Assembly: GCA_011390885.1 (NCBI GenBank)
Contig: JAABRO010000004.1
Coordinates: 58,281 to 122,280 of the forward strand
From: Gemmatimonas sp.
Lineage (GTDB): Bacteria; Gemmatimonadota; Gemmatimonadetes; Gemmatimonadales; Gemmatimonadaceae
Direction: 5' to 3'
DNA length: 64,000 nucleotides
Positions 57,309 through 64,000 of this stretch are shown here, piece after piece. How positions within the stretch are numbered: the stretch's first letter is position 1; each line of letters opens with the position of its first letter. The translations under genes were made by a program, and so were the position numbers. Under the pieces are notes generated by a model that worked only from the letters and a program-made list of their open reading frames with translations, had not been told where the DNA came from and did no database searches.

Positions 57309-59441
57309 TCATCGCGCCGTCGCGACCACCCGGATCAGCCGCACCAGCGCGTCCACATCGCGCACGTCGAGCACCTCGGCCGGTCCGTGCGAGAAGCGGC
57401 CCGGCCAGCTGAGGCCGATGTTGGGCGGGCCCCACGGCACGATCGCGCTGCCATCGGTGCTCCCCTGCGTGGTGCCCACCTGCAGCGGAATGCCCGCGGT
57501 ACGCGCGAGGGCGAGGATGCGATCGCGTTCGCGGCGCGGCGTGAGGCTGCCGTCGTCGAGGGAGCGCAGCACGGCGCCCGCGCCGAGCGGCGTATACGCG
57601 AAGTGCCGCGACTCGAGCGGTGTGTCCGACGACACGAACGTGTCGATGGAGTACACGCAGGTGAGCGTGCTGCCGATGGTGCGCGCCGCGCCGTCGGGCG
57701 TCGTACCCGGGAGCCGCGTGTTGCCGAAGGCGCGCGCTCCGTTGAGTCCGCCCTCCTCGCGCACGGTCCACGTGAAGTACACGCGCCGCGTGAGCGTGGC
57801 CGGGTCGAGCCCCGTGAGCGCGGCGAGCAGTGCGGTGCTGCCCGTGCGGTCGTCGCTGCCGCGGGCGGTGACCATGTTGCCGGCGAGGCGATCGGCACGC
57901 TTGTAGGCGGTGATGCTGAGTCCCGGCCGCACGCCGCGCGCCACGAGCTGCGCGGAGTCGTGCCCGAACCAGGCCGTGAGCCGATCGGGCGTCTTGGTGG
58001 TGCCCGCGCTGCGCGGCACGAACACGCCGCGTAGCGGTGCCGCGGGCGCGGCCGTGCCCACTGGATCGAAGTGCAGCAGGGCAGGGACGCCCTCCCAGCT
58101 CGAGAGCACCGCGCCGCCGAGTCGTCGCAGCGTGACCTGCCCATCGGGGAGGATGCGGTCCACTTCGAAGCCGACTTCGTCCATGTGCGCCACGAAGGCG
58201 ATGGCATCGCGATCGGGGCCCATGGCCAGCACGATGTTGCCGGCGCTGTCGATGGTGGCCTGCGAGCGCGCCCACGCCGGCATGGCCGCGAGCAGCGCGT
58301 CGCGCACGAGCTGCTCGTGCCCCGGCACACCCGGCAGGTCAGCCAGCGTCATGAACTGCTCGGCCAGCGCGTTGAGACGGCCGATCCGTCCGCTCGCCGG
58401 CGCGCGTGTGGCGCCGGTGGTGCCGAGCGTGGTGAACGTGGCCGAGCCGCGCACCGCGGCGCCACGCGTGACCCATGCGAGCAGCTCGGCGGCTTCGCTG
58501 GTGTGCACCGTTTCCACCGCCGACGCCACGAAGCGCACGGCCGGTGCGAAGGTGTGTACGCTGTCGGCCGTCACCCGACCCTCGAGGGCGCGGAAGGCGC
58601 GCGGCAGGCGCGCGGATTCGACCGCAGACACGGCGCGCGTGTCGCGTCCGTCGTCGGCGAGGTACAGCGCGTTTATGCGCGGCAGCTGCGCGAGCACCGA
58701 AGACAGCCCCACCCAGCCGAAGATGCGCTGCGTGGAGAGCACGAAGATCGTCTCGCCGCTGCTCACGCCCTGCTTCGCGGCCGCCTCGCCCGCGGCGGCG
58801 ACGGCAGCGCATCCCGCGCGTGCGCCTGCGCCGGGACCGCTCGCCTGATCGGCGAACGCCCACGCCGGCCGGTCGAGCTGCACCGGGTCGATGAGTGCGA
58901 TGCCGAGCTGCGCGATCTCGGCGCGCGAGCTCGCACCCACGTCCACCCACAGGTCATCGAAGGTGAGCGCACTGCTGTCGGCAATGTGCTGGCGCGCGAA
59001 GTGCCCGTTGGGCACCGCGATCACGCCGGGGTGCGTGCCGCCGGCGGTGAACACCTGCACGCGCTGCGCTTCATGGAACTGGTCGTGCAGCGGATGGCGC
59101 GGCACACCGGTGCGGCGCAGGCGCAGGTAGCCGTCGTCGGTGATCTGCGACACCACGTATGCCGACTGGTCCATGGCGCAGGCCACCACGCGGCGCGGCG
59201 TGCCGGAGCCCACGCGTCGCACGAGGTTGCCCCAGCGGTCGGCGGTCCACCCCGGGAGCGCGCGCTGCAGCGCCTGCGCGGCCGATTCCTCGGCGCCTGG
59301 CGGCGCCGCGAAGGCGACCCACGAGGCAAGCGCCTCGGCGGACGGCTGGGCGGCGAGGTGGTGCGATGGCGTGCCGACGAGGGCGGCGACGAAGCCGGCG
59401 GCGAACAGCGCGCGCGGGGCGAGTTGGACAGCAGCGTTCAC
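57309..59441 (-). CDS. duplicated M42-like peptidase
   Basis: 710 residues from a GTG at 59441, with signal peptide (RALFAAGFVAALVG). Two M42-like halves occur. The C-terminal half (about 320-710) keeps the metal residues: HMDEVGFEVDRI, GSDDRTGSTALLAAL and TVREEGGLNGARAFG, then QGSTDGSAIVPWGPP. The N-terminal half (about 35-310) has the same strand order but with substitutions at the metal positions, for example MDQSAYVVSQITDDGY and RAGCAAVAAAG where DD-x-x-G/AAR-type residues are expected. It probably has one active and one structural half. Secreted. Confidence 0.8.
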   Translation of the reverse strand: MNAAVQLAPRALFAAGFVAALVGTPSHHLAAQPSAEALASWVAFAAPPGAEESAAQALQRALPGWTADRWGNLVRRVGSGTPRRVVACAMDQSAYVVSQITDDGYLRLRRTGVPRHPLHDQFHEAQRVQVFTAGGTHPGVIAVPNGHFARQHIADSSALTFDDLWVDVGASSRAEIAQLGIALIDPVQLDRPAWAFADQASGPGAGARAGCAAVAAAGEAAAKQGVSSGETIFVLSTQRIFGWVGLSSVLAQLPRINALYLADDGRDTRAVSAVESARLPRAFRALEGRVTADSVHTFAPAVRFVASAVETVHTSEAAELLAWVTRGAAVRGSATFTTLGTTGATRAPASGRIGRLNALAEQFMTLADLPGVPGHEQLVRDALLAAMPAWARSQATIDSAGNIVLAMGPDRDAIAFVAHMDEVGFEVDRILPDGQVTLRRLGGAVLSSWEGVPALLHFDPVGTAAPAAPLRGVFVPRSAGTTKTPDRLTAWFGHDSAQLVARGVRPGLSITAYKRADRLAGNMVTARGSDDRTGSTALLAALTGLDPATLTRRVYFTWTVREEGGLNGARAFGNTRLPGTTPDGAARTIGSTLTCVYSIDTFVSSDTPLESRHFAYTPLGAGAVLRSLDDGSLTPRRERDRILALARTAGIPLQVGTTQGSTDGSAIVPWGPPNIGLSWPGRFSHGPAEVLDVRDVDALVRLIRVVATAR

Positions 59442-59508
59442 GGACGGGCTCCACGGGAGGCAGGGATGCGCAACGATACGACGCCGTGCGTGCCTCGGCA
59501 AAGCGCCG

Positions 59509-60180
59509 TCACGTGTGCGGTGCGATGTGCTCTGCTGGATCAGGTGCGCGCAGTGCCTCCACGGCGAGCGCCACGATGTCGGCGACCTCATGATCGGGCA
59601 GCCGTTCGTCGAGCGCTTCCATGGCGAGGCCGTGGGCGAGCGCGGCGATCGTGCGGGCCATCACGTATGGCGCGCGATCGGTGCGCAGCGTGCCGTCGTG
59701 CACGCCATCATGCACCGCGCGGGCGAACGCGCCGAAGGCCTCGTTGCGCGCGTGCACGATGCGTTCGAGCAGCGCCGGCTGCTTGAAGCCCGCCTGGTCC
59801 GGTACTTCGCATGCCCGCCAGATCGCCTCGTCGTACATGAGGCGGAAGTGGTGCGGATGGCTGAGCGCGAAGGCCCGGTAGGCGATCGCGAGCGATGCCA
59901 GACGCGCTGACGCTGACGGTTCGCAGGCGGCATCGAGTTCGGTGGCGAGTCGCTCCCACCACTGGGCCGACACGTGCGCGAGCAGCTCGGTCACGCCGCT
60001 CACGTGCGCCATCGCGGCGGTGTGCGTGACGGATCGCGCGTCGGCGCTGCCCTTGGGCACGTGTGCCGCGACGGCGCGCAGCGTGACCGCTGCTCGGCCG
60101 CCGGTCGCGAGCAGGGCGTCGGCCGCCTCGACGAGGGCCGGAAGCAGACTGCCGTGGTGCCAGCGCGGGCGTGGGGGCAT
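59509..60180 (-). CDS. TetR-family transcriptional regulator
   Basis: 223 residues from the ATG at 60180. An upstream in-frame ATG at 60222 would place the operator-like sites inside the coding region, so I prefer the later start. The helix-turn-helix (VTLRAVAAHV) is present, followed by a slightly longer than usual turn (about eight extra residues). The C-terminal domain begins AIAYRAFALSHPHHFRLMYDE, of the WHG type. Ligand unknown. It probably represses itself and perhaps the divergent acidic-tailed gene. Confidence 0.88.
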   Translation of the reverse strand: MPPRPRWHHGSLLPALVEAADALLATGGRAAVTLRAVAAHVPKGSADARSVTHTAAMAHVSGVTELLAHVSAQWWERLATELDAACEPSASARLASLAIAYRAFALSHPHHFRLMYDEAIWRACEVPDQAGFKQPALLERIVHARNEAFGAFARAVHDGVHDGTLRTDRAPYVMARTIAALAHGLAMEALDERLPDHEVADIVALAVEALRAPDPAEHIAPHT

Positions 60181-60204
60181 GGGGACCGGTGGGGTTGACG
60201 GAAA

Positions 60205-60248
60205 ACTAACCAGCGGTAACATTCCTTCAAGACTTACCGTTGGTCAGT
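60205..60248. promoter_or_regulatory. paired operator-like sites for the TetR regulator
   Basis: Two 17-base elements, 60205-60221 and 60232-60248, follow ACTNACCNNNGGTNAGT; the second matches fully and the first deviates at its last bases. Together they form an imperfect inverted repeat: 60205-60219 versus 60234-60248, 13 of 15 bases. They sit just upstream of the TetR start and face the divergent gene. Confidence 0.65.
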
Positions 60249-60437
60249 TCGCGGTGCCGGTCACCCACGTTCCGGTGGCCACCATGCAGAGGACGGCGAG
60301 AGACTCGGCTCCGCGACCCGTCCGCCAGACCGTCGTCCGCACCAACGCGGAACCACGGTGGCCACGCCGACCGTCGGCCCAGTGCCGCACGGAGCCATGG
60401 GCGAGTGGAACGTCATCGTTCTCGAAAGGAGTCACGC

Positions 60438-61175
60438 ATGTCACGCCGAAGCAATCGTCCCCCTCGCAAGCCGAACGTCGACGCCGTGGAAGGGATCGAC
60501 CTCGAGTGGCGGCCCACGTCGTACGTGGCCGACCTCGGCCCGGTCGAAGCGATCCTGCAGGGCATCGCCGGCGAGGAGCGCCGCGCCATCGTGCGCGAGA
60601 AGCTCACCCGGACGCCGCGCCCCGAAGACGGGGATGTGGGGGAGTGGCTGCTCCAGGATCGCCTGTCGGCCGAGGAGCGCGTGCTGCTCGGTCGGGTGCA
60701 CCCACGCTACATGGGAGGCGAGTACCTGCCGGAGCGCGCGAGCGGGGAGCTGGAGATCGCGCGCGTCTCGCTCGAGTCGTCCACGGGTGATGTGTACAGC
60801 CTGTGCGCGCGGCGCGTGGGCTCGCGCTGGCACTACAAGCTCTACGACGAGTACGGCGCGGAGTTCGAGCTCACGCCGGCCACGAGCCGTCATCCGCTCA
60901 CGCTGCGTCAGCTCATTCACCTGCTCGATACGGTGCAAGGGGACGAGCTCGACACGCTGGGGCAGGGGCTGGTGATGTGCTGGGGTGCCTGGCAGCGGGA
61001 GAACGGCGAGGATCCGCGCGAGTCGATCGACTTCGTGTCGGTGTCGAGCGAGGTGTATCCGATGCTCGGGGCGTACTATGAGGCGCGGCTCGAGGCGTGG
61101 GCGGCGGAGTGTGAGGCGGAGGACGCCGAGGCAGAGCACAACGAACGCGCCGTCGACGCGGAGGACGCCGCATGA
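60438..61175 (+). CDS. acidic-tailed conserved protein, copy 2
   Basis: 245 residues from the ATG at 60438 with AAAGGAG upstream. It is a paralogue of the gene at 53697: GRVHPRYMGGEYLPERASGE (85-104), YKLYDEYGAEFELTPATS and PLTLRQLIHLLD align with the first copy. Its tail is also acidic but without the purine run. It overlaps the DUF3293 gene by four bases (ATGA), so the two are co-expressed. Function unknown. Confidence 0.75.
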   Translation: MSRRSNRPPRKPNVDAVEGIDLEWRPTSYVADLGPVEAILQGIAGEERRAIVREKLTRTPRPEDGDVGEWLLQDRLSAEERVLLGRVHPRYMGGEYLPERASGELEIARVSLESSTGDVYSLCARRVGSRWHYKLYDEYGAEFELTPATSRHPLTLRQLIHLLDTVQGDELDTLGQGLVMCWGAWQRENGEDPRESIDFVSVSSEVYPMLGAYYEARLEAWAAECEAEDAEAEHNERAVDAEDAA

Positions 61176-61690
61176 CGCGCGACGCGATGGACCCGGAGGA
61201 AGGGCTCGCGAACGCGCTCGCGATGAACGCACAGCTTGGCGAGTATCGGAGGAACGCGATCACCGCCGGCCGGTACCGCAGGCGCGTGAGCGAAGCGTAT
61301 CCGCCCGAGTACTTCGAGACGCGTTTCCGCGTGGAGCACCCGCTTGGTTGGGGCGGCAATGACTTCGTGATCATCAGTGCTTGTGCGACCACGGGCACGC
61401 AGCGCGACGCCGTGCGCGAGGCGACGGATGATGCGAGGCTGCACGCCGAGCTCACAGCGTTCGGCTGTTCACCGCAGCGGGTGACGGCCTACTCGCCGCG
61501 CACCGGTCACGCCGAGTCGCGCTGGGCTGCGCCGATCGGCGAGATCGAGGCGGTGCGCGTGGGGGCGCGCTTCGCGCAGGATGCGATCTACGTCGTGCGG
61601 CGCGGCACGCTCTGGGTGGCGGCATGTCGGGATGAGCGCGCACCGGCGCCCGTGGGGCCGCTCGCGGAGCGGGTGGAGGTGGAGGGGTAG
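61172..61690 (+). CDS. DUF3293-domain protein
   Basis: 172 residues. It contains NDFVIISACATTG, a helical stretch, and SRWAAPIGEIEAVRVGARFAQDAIYVV, consistent with the DUF3293 family of small cytoplasmic proteins. No catalytic role is known. The four-base overlap with the acidic-tailed copy 2 implies coupled translation. Confidence 0.7.
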   Translation: MTRDAMDPEEGLANALAMNAQLGEYRRNAITAGRYRRRVSEAYPPEYFETRFRVEHPLGWGGNDFVIISACATTGTQRDAVREATDDARLHAELTAFGCSPQRVTAYSPRTGHAESRWAAPIGEIEAVRVGARFAQDAIYVVRRGTLWVAACRDERAPAPVGPLAERVEVEG

Positions 61691-61741
61691 GGGGCGTTGC
61701 GAGCGGCGTCGTGCCGGATGCACGATGCCGCTGGCGCTGCC

Positions 61742-62113
61742 TCAGGCGCGCAGCGTCGCCACCGGATACTGCGTGACGAGCTCGTCGCGTGTCACGAGCA
61801 CAAGCTGTTCCTGCACCGCCTGCGCGATGAGCAGCCGGACGAACAGGTCGCGGTGCAGGGGCTCGAGCGACTGCAGCACGTGTGTGTGTCGCATGAGTAC
61901 GGGCAGCTCCACGAAGCCCGAGTCGGCGCACAGTTCGGACAGCGAGCGGTCGGCGCTGATCTTGCCGAGCGCGGCCTTGATGGCGATCTCCCACGCCGAC
62001 GCGGCGCTCACGTATACCTCGTCCGCGTCGCGAATGGCCTGCATGGCGAGTGGGGCCAGTGGTGCGCCCATGTCCCACCAGATGGCGACCTGCGTCTCGA
62101 GCAGGAGGCGCAT
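61742..62113 (-). CDS. PIN-domain (VapC-like) toxin with altered acidic site
   Basis: 123 residues. It matches type II PIN toxins: MRLLLE at the start, VSAASAWEIAIKAALGKI (Glu42) and HRDLFVRLLIAQA, ending with VTRD (Asp110). The first acidic residue is Glu6 instead of Asp, and position 92 in the FDR motif is Val instead of Asp. PIN toxins are Mg-dependent RNases that cut tRNA or rRNA. The changes may reduce activity. It overlaps its antitoxin by one base. Confidence 0.88.
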   Translation of the reverse strand: MRLLLETQVAIWWDMGAPLAPLAMQAIRDADEVYVSAASAWEIAIKAALGKISADRSLSELCADSGFVELPVLMRHTHVLQSLEPLHRDLFVRLLIAQAVQEQLVLVTRDELVTQYPVATLRA

Positions 62114-62382
62114 CAGCTCCCCTCGAAGGCGTCCAGCGCGTCGTCCGGGAGTGGTGCGTCGAAATCGGCGGCCACCTGCCAGCGTCCCTTCCCCTGGCCG
62201 GGCACGCGCTGCGCCCGCACCTGCTCGAGCGGCATGAGGCGCGCCATCGGCTGTCCGGACTTGGTGATCACGAACTCCTCACCGGCGGCGGCGCGATCGA
62301 CCAGCGCAGACAGGTGCGTTTTCGCCTCGTAGAGGGCGACCGGTTCGCGCACGGTGCGCGTGGGGGGCTTGCGGGGGGACAT
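62113..62382 (-). CDS. Phd/YefM-type antitoxin
   Basis: 89 residues from the ATG at 62382. The N-terminal DNA-binding half contains PVALYEAKTHLSALVDRAAAG and EEFVITKSGQPMARLMPLE, the Phd/YefM signature. The C-terminal half (RWQVAADFDAPLPDDALDAF) is expected to bind the PIN toxin. A palindrome lies 19 bases upstream. A longer frame upstream would include the operator and is less likely. Confidence 0.9.
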   Translation of the reverse strand: MSPRKPPTRTVREPVALYEAKTHLSALVDRAAAGEEFVITKSGQPMARLMPLEQVRAQRVPGQGKGRWQVAADFDAPLPDDALDAFEGS

Positions 62383-62400
62383 GGTGGAAACGTACGGAGG

Positions 62401-62417
62401 TTGACCAGATTGGTCAA
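62401..62417. promoter_or_regulatory. palindromic operator upstream of the antitoxin
   Basis: TTGACCA-GAT-TGGTCAA is a perfect 7-base inverted repeat with a 3-base centre, 18 bases upstream of the antitoxin start. Phd/YefM antitoxins usually bind such palindromes with their toxin to repress the operon. Confidence 0.7.
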
Positions 62418-62534
62418 GCTCGCCTGCTGCCCTCACCTCTCCCGCTTGTCCTCGTGACAGCGCTGGCCTAGGCTCAAGCAGACGATACCACTGCCGGCGA
62501 CGAGGTCGGTCCTTTCCCCGTCCGAGGTGACGTC

Positions 62535-63611
62535 ATGCTCCGCTCTGCTCGTTCGGTCTCCGCTCCTCCTTCTGGCGTCGTGGCGCTCCGCTCACTCGTC
62601 GCACTGCTGCCAGCCGTCTGGCTCGTGGCGTGCGGCACTGGCGCCGATCGCGCTGAGCCCGCATCACCCGAGACGGGCCAACGCCCGGCGGGCGTGTCGC
62701 CGCTGTTCGAACCGCTGCCGGCCGAGGCGCCGGCGCCCGCCGACAATCCCACCACGGCAGAGCGCGTGGACCTGGGGCACAAGCTGTTCTTCGAGCCCAA
62801 GCTTTCGCGCTCCGGCGTCATCTCGTGCAACACGTGTCACGTCGTGGGCGCCGCCGGCATCGACGCGCGGCACGTCGCGATCGGGGAAGGTGCGCGCGAG
62901 GGGACGCGCAACAGTCCCACCGTCTTCAATGCGGCGTTCCTGAAGGCTCAGTTCTGGGACGGTCGCGCGCCGACGCTGGAGGAGCAGGCCATGGGGCCGA
63001 TCCAGGCGCACGTGGAGATGGACCTCACGCCGGTGGAGGCCGTCGCGCGCCTCGATTCGGCAGGATACGGGCCGTTCTTCGCCGCCGCGTTCCCGGACGA
63101 TGCCGACGCGCTGACGTTCGAGAACGTGGCCAAGGCGATCGCCGCGTTCGAGCGCACGCTGCTGACGCCCGGCGCGCCGTTCGATCGATATCTCGCGGGC
63201 GACGAGAGCGCGCTCACGGACGCGCAGAAGGAAGGGCTCAAGCTCTTCCAGGACGCGGGGTGCGTCGGATGCCACAACGGCGCGATGCTGGGCGGCAGCG
63301 GCTTCGCCGGATTTTCGCACGCGCAGGGCAAAGGCGACATGGGGCGCGCAGCGGTCACGCAGGAAGCGATCGACAACTACGTGTTCCGCATTGCGCCGCT
63401 GCGCAACGTGGCGCTGACCGGACCCTACTTCCACGACGGGTCGGTGCGCTCGCTGCAGGAGGCCGTGGAGGTGATGGGCAACTCGCAGCTCAAGCGTCGC
63501 TTCACAGCCGAGGAGGTCGCGTCGATCGTGGCGTTCCTCGAGGCGCTGACGGGCGAGTTCCCGCTCATCACGCATCCGAGGCTGCCTCGGGCGTCGGGGG
63601 TGAGCCGGTAG
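62535..63611 (+). CDS. di-heme cytochrome c peroxidase (MauG/CcpA-like) lipoprotein
   Basis: 358 residues. Lipobox cysteine at 33 (WLVAC). Two heme sites: CNTCH (98-102) and CVGCH (243-247). Family features: RNSPTVFNAAFLKAQFWDGRA near 125-144, LEEQAMGPI, and FRIAPLRNVALTGPYFHDGS near 300. It reduces H2O2 using periplasmic cytochromes. It is divergent from the antitoxin by 152 bases. Confidence 0.92.
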   Translation: MLRSARSVSAPPSGVVALRSLVALLPAVWLVACGTGADRAEPASPETGQRPAGVSPLFEPLPAEAPAPADNPTTAERVDLGHKLFFEPKLSRSGVISCNTCHVVGAAGIDARHVAIGEGAREGTRNSPTVFNAAFLKAQFWDGRAPTLEEQAMGPIQAHVEMDLTPVEAVARLDSAGYGPFFAAAFPDDADALTFENVAKAIAAFERTLLTPGAPFDRYLAGDESALTDAQKEGLKLFQDAGCVGCHNGAMLGGSGFAGFSHAQGKGDMGRAAVTQEAIDNYVFRIAPLRNVALTGPYFHDGSVRSLQEAVEVMGNSQLKRRFTAEEVASIVAFLEALTGEFPLITHPRLPRASGVSR

Positions 63612-63645
63612 GGGCACGTCGCTGCACGACGATGCGTGGCATGTG

Positions 63646-63682
63646 AAACGCCGCGCCGGCCCGATGGGCTGGCGCGGCGTTT
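63646..63682 (-). terminator. terminator of tRNA-Ser(UGA)
   Basis: A perfect 12-bp stem (63646-63657 with 63671-63682) with AAA and TTT at its outer ends, 15 bases past the tRNA 3' end. It may also end the convergent peroxidase transcript. Confidence 0.75.
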
Positions 63683-63697
63683 ACCATGTCGAGTTCA

Positions 63698-63784
63698 CGG
63701 CGCGGGTGAGATTCGAACTCACGAGACCCTTTCAGGTCCGCCGGTTTTCAAGACCGGTGCAATCAACCGCTCTGCCACCGCGCC
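63698..63784 (-). tRNA. tRNA-Ser (anticodon UGA)
   Basis: About 87 bases, class II with long variable arm. The acceptor is GGCGCGG/CCGCGCC, the anticodon stem CCGGT/ACCGG encloses CTTGAAA (anticodon TGA), and the T arm is GTGAGTTCGAATCTCAC. Discriminator G; CCA is not encoded. A hairpin follows. Confidence 0.95.
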
Positions 63785-63807
63785 AACGCTCCCAAAATAC
63801 CCAATCC

Positions 63808-63841
63808 GGCCCGCCCCTCACACCCCGGTGAGGAGCGGGCC
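63808..63841 (-). terminator. hairpin after the gene at the right edge
   Basis: The stem is 63808-63814 with 63835-63841, one mismatch, then 63816-63821 with 63828-63833, around a 6-base loop. It starts 9 bases past the stop at 63850. Confidence 0.6.
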
Positions 63842-63849
63842 TCGGCCCC

Positions 63850-64000
63850 TCAGTTCGGCACCTTCGCCAGGCTCGCGTCCCGCGCCGCCTTGAACTCCGC
63901 CCCCGGCGCCCACGTGGGCCAGGTGCGCAGGTAGCCCACGCGCCACCCCACCTCCATCAGCGCACGCGCGTCCTCGGCCGCGCCGCTCAGGTCCCAGTCG
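63850..64000 (-). CDS. C-terminal fragment of an unidentified protein
   Basis: The last 49 residues of a minus-strand gene that continues beyond the right edge. The fragment holds DWDLSGAAEDARALMEVGW and ends LAKVPN, followed by TGA and a hairpin. Too short to assign a family. Confidence 0.6.
   Translation of the reverse strand, partial: DWDLSGAAEDARALMEVGWRVGYLRTWPTWAPGAEFKAARDASLAKVPN

Overview
The window is 64 kb of uniformly GC-rich bacterial chromosome, almost fully coding. I support 55 protein genes (two of them cut by the window edges) and 3 tRNA genes. The GC-rich housekeeping genes, the many secreted or lipoprotein products, and the DUF4159/DUF4175/TPR cluster next to rsmI point to a Gram-negative of the Gemmatimonadota type. 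That is inference from gene content; no rRNA or marker comparison could be run. No phage, insertion sequence, integrase, CRISPR array or rRNA was seen, and no gene-free stretch exceeds about 260 bases.

Layout. 1-6755 (minus): start of an SMC-like gene, two SPOR-domain proteins, a large secreted protease-like/beta-propeller/barrel protein, and rsfS. 6876-9164 (minus): rpsF-rpsR-DUF2232-rplI with a strong terminator. 9283-13193: secreted proteins of unknown role, an SRAP-family gene and a DUF3108 gene. 13311-16607: ychF and a membrane pyrophosphatase. 16732-20754 (minus): prs-rplY-pth followed by a coiled-coil membrane protein and a DUF481 barrel. 20926-25172 (minus): pdxJ, a degenerate HPt-like protein, a flippase-like membrane protein and ispE, in four overlapping genes, then tRNA-Gln. 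25200-26171: a small lipoprotein and methylmalonyl-CoA epimerase. 26266-39230 (plus): a run of trxA, rsmI, DUF4159, DUF4175, TPR, a secreted protein, a JAB-DinG helicase fusion, an FAH-family enzyme and a proline-rich membrane protein; the middle genes overlap by 1-11 bases. 39243-52376: gltX, tRNA-Ser(GCU), a CPBP-like protein, a Ser/Thr kinase, CorC/HlyC, a membrane protein, a phosphoesterase lipoprotein, a secreted M24 peptidase, a secreted esterase and an SLC13 permease. 52404-64000 (accessory-like): a protein with a HEPN-like RX4H motif divergent from an acidic-tailed protein, ppc, a duplicated M42 peptidase, a TetR regulator with paired operator-like sites, a second acidic-tailed paralogue with a DUF3293 gene, a Phd/PIN toxin-antitoxin pair with a palindromic operator, a di-heme peroxidase, tRNA-Ser(UGA) and the end of an unknown gene.

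How the genes fit together. Translation is a strong theme: rpsF, rpsR, rplI, rplY, rsfS, pth, gltX, rsmI, ychF and three tRNAs. Small-molecule supply is covered by prs (PRPP), pdxJ (vitamin B6), ispE (isoprenoids), ppc (anaplerosis), mce (propionyl-CoA route) and hppA (ion pumping from PPi). Envelope biology is the second theme: SPOR proteins, barrels, lipoproteins, secreted peptidases and phosphatases. The most unusual items are the JAMM-domain/DinG fusion, the HEPN-like protein with its divergent acidic-tailed neighbour, the protease-like/PD40/barrel protein, and several proteins whose catalytic residues are substituted (HPt, PIN, CPBP, and the first half of the M42 peptidase).
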